Below, one piece after another: positions 1 to 6,639 of a DNA stretch of 58,807 nt. The notes beneath the pieces are model-generated. The model worked only from the letters and a program-made list of their open reading frames with translations. It was not told the DNA's origin and did not search any database. Source of the DNA: Actinoplanes palleronii (GTDB taxonomy: Bacteria > Actinomycetota > Actinomycetes > Mycobacteriales > Micromonosporaceae); contig NZ_BOMS01000112.1 in NCBI RefSeq assembly GCF_016862315.1, forward strand, positions 1 through 58,807, written 5' to 3'. How positions within the stretch are numbered: position 1 is the first letter of the stretch; each line of letters begins with the position of its first letter. Position numbers and translations under genes: made by a program.

Positions 1-31
1 GGGGTGTTGAGACACCCCTGACGACCAGCCG
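1..31. repeat. Copy of the GAGACACCCCT hairpin repeat (left edge)
   Basis: GGGGTGT and ACACCCC form a short inverted repeat, followed by GACGACCAGCC, the conserved right flank of this family. The same core recurs near 6454, 12135, 15213, 33620, 33723 and 58781. The left part may be cut by the window edge, so the gene it would terminate cannot be seen. Confidence 0.75.
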
Positions 32-94
32 AGACCAGGGGGCGCGCCGCGGTCGGGAGTGGGCACGGTCTCGCGCGGGACCGGCCCGGGACTC

Positions 95-165
95 GGCACG
101 TAGCCTGCGGCGGGCGCTCCGTGGTCGTACAAGATGGGGTGGAACGAAAAGCGGTCCGGAGGTGC
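95..165 (+). promoter_or_regulatory. Leader/promoter module shared with the alcohol dehydrogenase gene
   Basis: TAGCCT at 101-106 fits an actinobacterial TANNNT -10 element. It is followed by CGG, GGGCGCTC, GTAC, GGGGTG and GCGGTCCGG in the same order as in 12251-12320. Transcription from this -10 would give an untranslated leader of about 110 nt before the sigma factor gene. The order of blocks is read directly; the promoter function is inferred. Confidence 0.45.
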
Positions 166-223
166 ATCCATCGCGGGCCTTCCGAGCGAATCATCGGAAT
201 AACTGTGTGCGGGAGAGAGGTCG

Positions 224-805
224 ATGGATTCCGAGGACGAGCTGGCCGGGCGGTGGCGTGACGGGGATGAGAAGGCGCTGCGGGCGGCGTATGAGCGGCA
301 CGGTGGGGCGGTGCTGTACCTGGCGCAGCGGATGCTCGGGAACCGGACCGACGCGGAGGACGTCACGCAGCTGACGTTCGTGGCGGCGTGGACCGGGCGG
401 GACACGTTCGACCCGGAGCGCGGCACCATGCTGGGCTGGCTGCTCGGGATCGCCCGCCGCAAGGCCGTCGACCGGTTGCGGTCGGCGGCGCGCGACGTCC
501 GCGTGACCGAGACGGTACGGTCGCAGGCCGCCCCGCCGCCGGACGCCCGGGAGACGCCGGACCGGGTGGTGGACCGGCTGGTCGTCGCGGACGAGCTGGG
601 CCGGCTGCCTCGGGAGCAGCGCCGGACCCTGGAGCTGGCGTTCTTCGAAGACCTGACGCACCCGCAGATAGCCGAGGTCACCGGGCTGCCGCTGGGTACG
701 GTCAAGAGCCATATCCGGCGTGGGATGGCGAACCTGCGACGTCGTTGGGAGGTGGACGGTGCAGCATCTGGATCCCGATCGGCTGGTCCTTCTGGCGCTC
801 TCTGA
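224..805 (+). CDS. ECF-family RNA polymerase sigma factor
   Basis: This 193-residue protein has sigma region 2 at about residues 23-90 (DAEDVTQ near 43-49) and region 4 at about 127-173, with the helix-turn-helix PQIAEVTGLPLGTVKSHIRR. It would direct core RNA polymerase to a small stress regulon. The start ATG follows GAGAGAGG. The gene overlaps the next one by 47 nt in another frame, and that gene encodes a zinc-finger anti-sigma factor with an RskA-like domain, so the pair resembles SigK/RskA-type modules. Sigma activity is probably held in check by the membrane-bound partner. The specific subgroup and the signal are not evident. Confidence 0.93.
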   Translation: MDSEDELAGRWRDGDEKALRAAYERHGGAVLYLAQRMLGNRTDAEDVTQLTFVAAWTGRDTFDPERGTMLGWLLGIARRKAVDRLRSAARDVRVTETVRSQAAPPPDARETPDRVVDRLVVADELGRLPREQRRTLELAFFEDLTHPQIAEVTGLPLGTVKSHIRRGMANLRRRWEVDGAASGSRSAGPSGAL

Positions 806-1445
806 GGAGCCCGGCGACCTGACCGAGACCGATCACCTGACGGGGTGTCCCGGGTGCCGCCACGACCTGGACACCTTGCGGACCGTCGCCGCCCTCGGGG
901 CCGAGGGCCGGGACCTGCCCGACCTGCGCGACCTGCCCCCGCCGCCGGAGCGGGTCTGGCGCGCCATCGAGGCGGACATCGCCCGGCAGGCGCCGTTCGC
1001 TGCCCGCAGACCACGCTGGCTGGCGCCGGTGCTCGCGGCCGCCGCTGCCGCGGTGCTCGCGGTGGCCGGGACGCTTGTCGCGGTCCGGGTCACCCAGCGC
1101 ACCGCGGCGCCACGGGTGACGGCGCGGGCGACGCTCACGCCGCTGCCCGACGTGCCGGCGACGGCGGGGGGCAACGTGCGGGTGCTGGCCGGTGGGCAGG
1201 TGCGGATCGTCGTACAAAATCTGCCGTTGACCTCGGGTTTTCATGAGGTGTGGCTGATCGATCCGGACGACCTGACCAAGATGGTGGCGCTCGGGAACCT
1301 GCCGGACGGCGCGCGTGCGGAGCTGCCGGTGCCGCCGGGCACCGACCTGAGCCGGTACCGCCTCGTGGACGTGAGCGACGAGCCGCACGACGGGGACGCC
1401 GGGCACTCCGGGCACAGCCTGCTGCGGGGCACGCTGACCTGGTGA
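759..1445 (+). CDS. Membrane-anchored zinc-finger anti-sigma factor, RskA-like
   Basis: I chose the GTG at 759 because GGGAGG lies just upstream and it begins the conserved VQHLDPDRLVLLAL segment; an ATG at 720 is in frame but extends deeper into the sigma gene. The 228-residue protein has the ZAS motif HLTGCPGC (His26, Cys30, Cys33), one transmembrane helix at about residues 87-110, and an extracytoplasmic anti-sigma-K domain to the end. By family knowledge the N-terminal domain binds the sigma factor in the cytoplasm and is released after regulated proteolysis. Translational coupling with the sigma gene supports the pairing. Confidence 0.9.
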   Translation: MQHLDPDRLVLLALSEEPGDLTETDHLTGCPGCRHDLDTLRTVAALGAEGRDLPDLRDLPPPPERVWRAIEADIARQAPFAARRPRWLAPVLAAAAAAVLAVAGTLVAVRVTQRTAAPRVTARATLTPLPDVPATAGGNVRVLAGGQVRIVVQNLPLTSGFHEVWLIDPDDLTKMVALGNLPDGARAELPVPPGTDLSRYRLVDVSDEPHDGDAGHSGHSLLRGTLTW

Positions 1446-1467
1446 ACCGCCGGGGCGCACAGCCCGA

Positions 1468-1499
1468 CGGGCGCGGGCGGCTCGCACCGCCCGCGCCCG
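1468..1499. terminator. Bidirectional terminator hairpin
   Basis: A perfect 13-bp GC-only stem (1468-1480 with 1487-1499) closes a 6-nt loop between two convergent genes that end at 1445 and 1503. There is no U tract, as is common in actinomycetes. Confidence 0.75.
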
Positions 1500-1502
1500 G
1501 TG

Positions 1503-2168
1503 TCAGACCTCAGCCCGGAAGTCGGCGGGGCGTTCCGCGGGGGCCTCGGCCAGGGCGCGGCGAGTGCCGTCGGCGTCGTAGTCCTTGCCGTAGACCGGGG
1601 TGCCCGGCTGCTGGCGCCAGGACTCCTCGATCGGGCCGCCGTCGACCGGGTCGAAGCCGAGCTCGTCGACGATCCGGAAGACCAGGTCCTGCCCGGCGCC
1701 CGGCGCGCCGGCGACCGGCAGCGCGATCCGGCCCGGCGTGCCGGCCTCGGTGCCCTTGCTCAGCAGGTGCTTCCAGTAGATGCCGTTGAAGACCTTGTAC
1801 ACCGGGGCGCCGATCAGCTTGGCGACCCAGGCGCTCTCGGTGAGGCCGGCCTCGATCTCGGCGATCAGGCCGTCGCGCTGCCGCGGGTAGTAGTTGTTCG
1901 TCTCGATCACCGGCGCACCCGGCTTGCGGCGGTCGACGATGCCGGGCGCGAGGTCCGGGACGTTCTTCTGCGGGATGCTGACGATCACCAGGTCGGCGTC
2001 GGTCGCGGCGTCGGCGGCCAGGACGGCCGTCGCGCCGGTCTCGGCGGCCAGGTCCGCGAGGGTCTCCGGGGCGCGGGAGTTCGCGACGTGCACCTGGTGG
2101 CCGAGTGCGGTGAGCCGGCGGGTGAGTGTGCCGCCGATGAAGCCGGCGCCGATGATTCCGATACGCAC
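1503..2168 (-). CDS. NADP/F420-dependent oxidoreductase-type reductase
   Basis: The N-terminus MRIGIIGAGFIGGTLTRRL is a Rossmann dinucleotide site (GxGxxG at residues 7-12) of the NADP-oxidoreductase coenzyme-F420-dependent family (PF03807). The 221-residue length is normal for the short versions. The start is GTG. Related proteins move hydride between NADPH and F420 or reduce small carbonyls; the sequence alone does not settle the substrate. It is convergent with the anti-sigma gene and divergent from the histidine kinase. A CTATC-N5-GATAG palindrome lies about 18 bp upstream. Confidence 0.8.
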   Translation of the reverse strand: MRIGIIGAGFIGGTLTRRLTALGHQVHVANSRAPETLADLAAETGATAVLAADAATDADLVIVSIPQKNVPDLAPGIVDRRKPGAPVIETNNYYPRQRDGLIAEIEAGLTESAWVAKLIGAPVYKVFNGIYWKHLLSKGTEAGTPGRIALPVAGAPGAGQDLVFRIVDELGFDPVDGGPIEESWRQQPGTPVYGKDYDADGTRRALAEAPAERPADFRAEV

Positions 2169-2185
2169 GTGAGTGCCCTCAATTC

Positions 2186-2200
2186 CTATCGCCGGGATAG
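2186..2200. promoter_or_regulatory. Palindrome CTATC-N5-GATAG, possible operator
   Basis: A perfect 5-5-5 inverted repeat lies between the divergent oxidoreductase and histidine kinase genes, just upstream of the oxidoreductase start. Its geometry matches a dimeric repressor site, but no cognate regulator is identified. Confidence 0.35.
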
Positions 2201-2303
2201 ATGGCTACCTCGATCCTGCCTCGGATCGGGCACCGATGCCCACCAACCGGCCGGTGACTCCGGTCCGATCCCGGTTTACCGCTCCGACCTGCAGGAACGT
2301 CGC

Positions 2304-2309
2304 TAGCCT
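2304..2309 (+). promoter_or_regulatory. Leaderless -10 element TAGCCT
   Basis: TAGCCT is followed by exactly 6 nt and then the GTG at 2316, the arrangement expected of a leaderless actinobacterial transcript. The same geometry occurs before the genes at 11723, 24344 and 15466 (minus strand). Confidence 0.5.
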
Positions 2310-2315
2310 GTGTTC

Positions 2316-4292
2316 GTGGCCGCCATGGGCATCGAGGTGGATTTCCGGCGCGTGTTCGAATCCGCGCCGGCCGCGTTGCTGGTGGTCGATCCCGACCTGC
2401 GGATCGTCGCCGCCAGCGACGCCTATCTTCAGGCGACGGGGACCGACCGTGCCATGATCATGGGACGGCTGATCTTCGACGCCTTTCCGGACGATCCCGC
2501 CGACCCCGACGCGGACGGCGTCGACAACCTCCGGGCGTCGCTGAACCGGGTACGCGACAACCGGGTGGTCGACGTGATGGCCATCCAGAAGTACCCGATC
2601 GTGGTGCCCGGACGCACCGACTTCGAGACCCGGTACTGGGCGCCGATGAACTCACCGGTCGAGAGCCCGGACGGCGAGCTGCTCTGGATCGTGCACCGGG
2701 CCGAGGACGTCACCGCGTACGTGCAGGGCCAGGAGGACACCCTGCACGCCGTTCTGGACAGCCTGGACACCGCGGTCGTCGGCTGCGACAGCGACGGGCG
2801 GGCCGTGCTCAGCAACCACATCGCGCGGGACCTGTTCGGCCTGCCGCCCGACGCCGGGCCGGTCGACCTGTGGGGGCAGCGGTTCAGCCACGTCGCGTTC
2901 TCCGATCCGGACGGCAACGCCATCGCCCCGGACGACCTGCCGGTCGAACTGCTGCTGCGCGGCGAACCGGTGGAGAACATGCTGGTCGTCGCGAAGGGCG
3001 ACCGGGTCGCCCCGCGCACCCTGCGGGTGCAGGGGAAACCGATCTCGGACGGCGGCCGGCTCGCCGCGGTGCTGGCCGTGCACGAGATCACCCGGGCGCA
3101 GCGGGCCGAGCAGTTCAAGGAGTGCGGACGGCAGGTCGCCGAGCTGCTGGCCCGGGCCGACCCGGCGGACAGCCTGATCAAAGCCGCGACCGGGCTGATC
3201 GGCGAGCGGCTGGGCTGGTCGGCCGCCGAGTTCTGGTCGGTGGACCAGGTCGGCCGGGTGTTGCGGCGGTCCGCCTCCTGGACGGCCCCCGAGCACCAGC
3301 TACCCCGGGAACTGCCGGACCGGCTCGGCAAGGGGATCGGCATCCCGGGCCGGGCGTGGAAGAGCAACGAACCGGTCTGGGTCGCCGACCTGGACACCGA
3401 CCCCGCCGCCGCGCAGCAGTCCCGGCACTGGGCGCCGCTGCGGTCCGCGCTCGCGGTCGCCATTCCCAGCGGCGCGCTCGTGCTCGGCGTGCTGGTCTGT
3501 TACAGCGACGACCCCGAGACACCGGACGACATGCGGACGACCGCGTTGACCGGGCTCGCCGCGTACCTGGGGGAGTTCCTGGAACGGCGGCGCGCGGACC
3601 AGTTCGCCGCCGAGCTCGAGGCGACCCGGGACGAGTACATCGCGCTGGTCGGGCACGATCTGCGGACGCCGCTGACGCTGGTCCAGTCGTACGCGGAGAT
3701 GATGCGCGACGACCCGGACATGTCCGCCGCGGACCGGGACGACATGCTCGAGGTCGTCCACCGCCGCTCCGGCGACCTGCAGGTGCTGATCGAGAAGCTG
3801 CTCGACGTGGCCGGCACCCGCAACGGGCACATCACCCTGCAACCCCGGCTGGTCAACCTGGCCGACCTGGCGCGGGCCGCCGCCGAGCAGGCCGAACGGA
3901 CCAGCTCCCGGGTCACCATCGACGTGAACTCGCCGGCCCGCGTCATGATCAACGGCGATCCGGGCCGGCTCCGCAACGTGGTCGACGAGCTACTGCACAA
4001 CGCGCTGACCTGGGCGCCCGCCGGCACCGTCGTGGGCATCACGGCACACGCCGACGACCACACCGCGGTGCTGGCGGTCACCAACGTCGGCACCCGGATC
4101 CCGGCCGACGAGCACGCCCGGATCTTCGACCTGTTCTACCGCACCGAGAACACCCTGCACCGCGGCATCCCCGGCAACGGACTGGGCCTGACCCTGGCCC
4201 GCGCGATCGTCGAGCAGCACGGCGGGACCATCACGGTCAGCGAGCCGGAAGAGGCCACCACGACGTTCATCGTCCGGCTCCCGGTCACCTGA
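2316..4292 (+). CDS. PAS-PAS-GAF sensor histidine kinase
   Basis: About 658 residues, soluble, with a PAS domain at about 10-120, a second PAS at 140-255, a GAF domain at 270-420, a HisKA dimerisation helix containing LVGHDLRTPLT (phosphoacceptor His near 447) and a HATPase domain to the end. I prefer the GTG at 2316, placed 6 nt after a TANNNT element; GTG 2310 and ATG 2325 are alternatives. The G1 box, normally DxGxG, reads NVGTRI with Asn near residue 590, while the G2 box GNGLGLTLA is intact. No transmembrane segment is visible, so it probably senses a cytoplasmic signal. No response regulator gene is adjacent. Confidence 0.88.
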   Translation: MAAMGIEVDFRRVFESAPAALLVVDPDLRIVAASDAYLQATGTDRAMIMGRLIFDAFPDDPADPDADGVDNLRASLNRVRDNRVVDVMAIQKYPIVVPGRTDFETRYWAPMNSPVESPDGELLWIVHRAEDVTAYVQGQEDTLHAVLDSLDTAVVGCDSDGRAVLSNHIARDLFGLPPDAGPVDLWGQRFSHVAFSDPDGNAIAPDDLPVELLLRGEPVENMLVVAKGDRVAPRTLRVQGKPISDGGRLAAVLAVHEITRAQRAEQFKECGRQVAELLARADPADSLIKAATGLIGERLGWSAAEFWSVDQVGRVLRRSASWTAPEHQLPRELPDRLGKGIGIPGRAWKSNEPVWVADLDTDPAAAQQSRHWAPLRSALAVAIPSGALVLGVLVCYSDDPETPDDMRTTALTGLAAYLGEFLERRRADQFAAELEATRDEYIALVGHDLRTPLTLVQSYAEMMRDDPDMSAADRDDMLEVVHRRSGDLQVLIEKLLDVAGTRNGHITLQPRLVNLADLARAAAEQAERTSSRVTIDVNSPARVMINGDPGRLRNVVDELLHNALTWAPAGTVVGITAHADDHTAVLAVTNVGTRIPADEHARIFDLFYRTENTLHRGIPGNGLGLTLARAIVEQHGGTITVSEPEEATTTFIVRLPVT

Positions 4293-4415
4293 CCCGGTCA
4301 CCTGTCGGCGCGGCGTCATCTCATTTACGATCGTCGATAATTCGGGGTTCGCCGGGTGTCCATCTGGGCCCGGTGGACTACCGCGGTCACGTCCGGGGAC
4401 GATCGAGGAGAAACC

Positions 4416-5018
4416 ATGCGTAACGCCGTGCTGCGAGGGGTGCTGCTCACCGCGGCCTGCTCGACCGTGCTCACCACCGGAGTCGCTGCGAGCGCCTCGG
4501 CGGCGCCGTTGCCAGCCCGGGCGGGGGTGGCGGTTCAGGCGCTTCCGTCGTACGAGATCTGGTTGTCGGATGTCGCGGCCGTGACCGACGTGGCCGCCGG
4601 CTATCTCGGCGGACGTCTGCCGGACTCCGGCGTGCGGGCGGCGATCGTGCTGGACATCGACAACACCGCGCTGCAGAGCAAGTACAAGCCCTACGACGCG
4701 ACGCCCGGCGTGCTCGCCCTCGCCAAGCAGGCCCGCGCGGCCGGGGCGGCGGTCTTCTTCGTGACCGCCCGCCCCGAGATCATCGAGCCGGTGACCGCGC
4801 TGAACCTGAAGGCGGTCGGCTACGTCTGGACCGACCTCTACACCCGTGCGACGTTCGACTTCTCCAGCAACCAGACCCTGAAGACGAACGCCCGCATCGA
4901 CATCGAACGCCGCGGCTACACGATCGTGGCCAACGTCGGGAACAGTGCGACCGACCTCGGCGGCGGGCACGCCGAGCGGACGTTCAAACTCCCGGACTAC
5001 GACGGTCAGCTGGACTGA
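4416..5018 (+). CDS. Secreted HAD-superfamily acid phosphatase
   Basis: ATG 4416 follows GAGGAG and opens a typical signal peptide ending near residue 30 (ASASAA). The mature part has the HAD motifs VLDIDNTAL (Asp80, Asp82), FVTARPE and GNSATDL, matching class B / subfamily IIIB acid phosphatases (PF03767). At 200 residues it is near the family size. It would hydrolyse phosphomonoesters outside the membrane. An in-frame upstream ATG at 4356 would bury the signal peptide and is disfavoured. Its end overlaps the end of the convergent hydrolase gene by 13 bp. Confidence 0.82.
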   Translation: MRNAVLRGVLLTAACSTVLTTGVAASASAAPLPARAGVAVQALPSYEIWLSDVAAVTDVAAGYLGGRLPDSGVRAAIVLDIDNTALQSKYKPYDATPGVLALAKQARAAGAAVFFVTARPEIIEPVTALNLKAVGYVWTDLYTRATFDFSSNQTLKTNARIDIERRGYTIVANVGNSATDLGGGHAERTFKLPDYDGQLD

Positions 5019-5821
5019 CCGGTGATGCCCTGGCTGTTCAGCCAGCCCAGGACGTGATCGGCGACGCCCCGCCAGCCGGCGTCGACGGTCAGTGAGTGAC
5101 CCCGGTCCGGGAACTGCTTGAGCTCGGTGACCGATGTCGCGTCGCCGTAGAGCTTGTACGCGGCCCGGGTCACCACGTCCGGCACGGTGTGATCCTGCTG
5201 GCCGGAGATCAGCAGCAGCGGGCCGCGGCCGGTGGCGGCGGTGTCGACGGCGGCCGGCGAGTGCTTGGCGAAGTTCGCCAGCGCGGCCTCGAACAGCGGC
5301 CGGCCCGGCGAGGGGATCGTCCACCGCTCGTGCAGCACGTCGGACTCGGCGGCCGGGAGGGCGTTGCCGAAGCCGTAGCGGAACTGTTTTGCGGTGAGCG
5401 AGACGGCCCGCTTCCGGTTCGCCGGGTTGCCGAGCACCGGGAACGCGGAACGCAGCTGGGCGAACGGCAGCGGCTTCACGCCCTTGATCTGCGCCGGGTC
5501 GATCGCGACGCCGGCCGCGCCCTGGTGATCGGCCAGCAGCCGCTGCACGATCAGCCCGCCGAACGAGTGCCCGATCAGGACCGGCGGGACCGGCAGCTCC
5601 TCGACGATCCTGGCGTAGTGCGCGACGACGTCGTCGATGCCGACCCCGGCGACGGCGTCGGGGTTGCTGCGGGCGGCGGCGACGGTCGGCGGCTCACCGG
5701 GCCAGCCGGGCGCGATCGGGTCGTAGCCCTGCGCGGCGAACAGGTCGCTCCACGGCTGCCAGGACGTGGCGTGCAACCAGAGACCGTGGATGAAGACGAC
5801 GGGGGTGCGGATCTCGGACAT
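5006..5821 (-). CDS. Alpha/beta hydrolase
   Basis: 271 residues with the nucleophile elbow GHSFGG (Ser86), the acid in GQQDHTVP (Asp210) and the catalytic His in DRGHSL (His242). The HGLW segment near the N-terminus supplies the oxyanion hole. There is no signal peptide, so it is cytoplasmic. The substrate is unknown; similar proteins are annotated as esterases or lipases. AAGGAGCG precedes the ATG. The upstream region carries direct repeats with TCTTTTGGTACGGG. Confidence 0.85.
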   Translation of the reverse strand: MSEIRTPVVFIHGLWLHATSWQPWSDLFAAQGYDPIAPGWPGEPPTVAAARSNPDAVAGVGIDDVVAHYARIVEELPVPPVLIGHSFGGLIVQRLLADHQGAAGVAIDPAQIKGVKPLPFAQLRSAFPVLGNPANRKRAVSLTAKQFRYGFGNALPAAESDVLHERWTIPSPGRPLFEAALANFAKHSPAAVDTAATGRGPLLLISGQQDHTVPDVVTRAAYKLYGDATSVTELKQFPDRGHSLTVDAGWRGVADHVLGWLNSQGITGQSS

Positions 5822-5896
5822 CGTGCGCTCCTTCGTGGTGATACCGGAAGGATGCCGCGGCAGTCACGGCGGTCGAATCAGTCGGATGACTTAATC

Positions 5897-5964
5897 GCTT
5901 TCTTGGTCCGGGTGGGGAGCGCGGGTCCGCGTTGCTCTTTTGGTACGGGTAGGGAGCGCGTGTC
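5897..5964. repeat. Two direct repeats, period 37 bp
   Basis: The copies at 5897-5927 and 5934-5964 share TTGGTnCGGGTnGGGAGCGCG. A related string, TTTTGGTACGACGGGGAGC, occurs at 15173-15191. Both sites lie upstream of minus-strand genes, so a regulatory role is possible but unproven. Confidence 0.6.
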
Positions 5965-6065
5965 AGCAGGCTGCGGGCCGGGTCCCGCCCGTGGGGCCTG
6001 CGCCGGTCCGGGCGGTGGGGGCGGTCATCTCAGCAGGTGGTCGGGGGTCTCGGTCCGTGGCCGGG

Positions 6066-6320
6066 GTTGCTGGTTGAGCGTTTTCGGGCGGTTGGCAGGG
6101 GGTTGCGGGGCTCGGCTGGTCCTTGCGGCCGTTATCCGGGTGCTTTAGGGGCCGTCTCGGCCAGCTGGGTCGGTTGGGCTGGTTGTGGTGGCCGTTATGG
6201 GCGTGCTTTAAGGGCTGCCAGGACCAGCTGGGCAAGTTGGGCTGGTTCTCGTGGCCGTTATGAGGCCTTGAGGGGCCCAAGACCGGCGGGGTGGAACTCG
6301 GCTGGTTATTCGGCCGCTGT
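6066..6320. repeat. 63-bp tandem repeat (minisatellite)
   Basis: Units begin with GGCTGGT at 6114, 6177, 6240 and 6300, giving periods of 63, 63 and 60 bp, with a degenerate unit before them. Each full unit carries GGCCGTTAT and a CCAGCTGGG or similar block. All periods are multiples of three and the minus strand reads through as a 21-residue NQPN..PSW..PLKH..NG repeat, but no start or ribosome site supports a gene. Confidence 0.75.
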
Positions 6321-6453
6321 AGCAACGGCGGGGGTGAGTGGGCCGCCCGCTGACCGTGGCGGGCGTGACGAACCGTGACCCGTGCGCGCCCCGCCTGGCC
6401 AGCCGGTCTCAGCCATCCGACCACCGGAACCGTGCCCGGGACCCGGGCCCGGG

Positions 6454-6506
6454 GGCTGGCTCTGAGAGGTGCTTCCCGCTCTCGGAGACACCCCTGACGA
6501 CCAGCC
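6454..6506. repeat. GAGACACCCCT hairpin repeat, probable terminator
   Basis: GGCTGG (6454-6459) pairs with CCAGCC (6501-6506), and AGAGGTGCTTC pairs imperfectly with GAGACACCCCT at 6485-6495 around a short loop. It lies beyond the 3' end of the minus-strand regulator that stops at 6640. Confidence 0.7.
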
Positions 6507-6536
6507 GAGGCGGGGAGACGCGTGGCGGTCGTGGGG

Positions 6537-6616
6537 GGAGCGGTCTGGCGCGCCACTCCGGGGTCGGGAGGCGCGCGGGGGGTCTGGGCGGGAGCGGTCT
6601 GGCGCGTCACGCCGGG
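6537..6616. repeat. Two 26-bp direct repeats, period 54 bp
   Basis: GGAGCGGTCTGGCGCG begins near-identical copies at 6537-6562 and 6591-6616, which differ at only two positions. They directly precede (on the plus strand) the end of the minus-strand regulator. A looser relative sits near 60-90. Confidence 0.6.
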
Positions 6617-6639
6617 AGATGCGCTGGGCACGGGCGGGG

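Larger units (their letters stand above)
5822..6639. other. Gene-free, repeat-rich gap of about 0.8 kb
   Basis: No convincing gene lies here. The gap holds the promoter region of the hydrolase, a pair of about 31-bp direct repeats, a 63-bp tandem repeat, a long hairpin of the GAGACACCCCT family and a second pair of direct repeats. The long open frame across it on the minus strand is a shadow of the downstream regulator gene. Confidence 0.6.

Noticed and set aside
162..374. Small plus-strand open frame overlapping the sigma factor start
   Set aside because: Out of frame with the sigma gene, Arg/Trp-rich, no motif; a shadow.
6066..6320. CRISPR array
   Set aside because: The repeat units are contiguous and diverged, with no unique spacers and no cas genes nearby.
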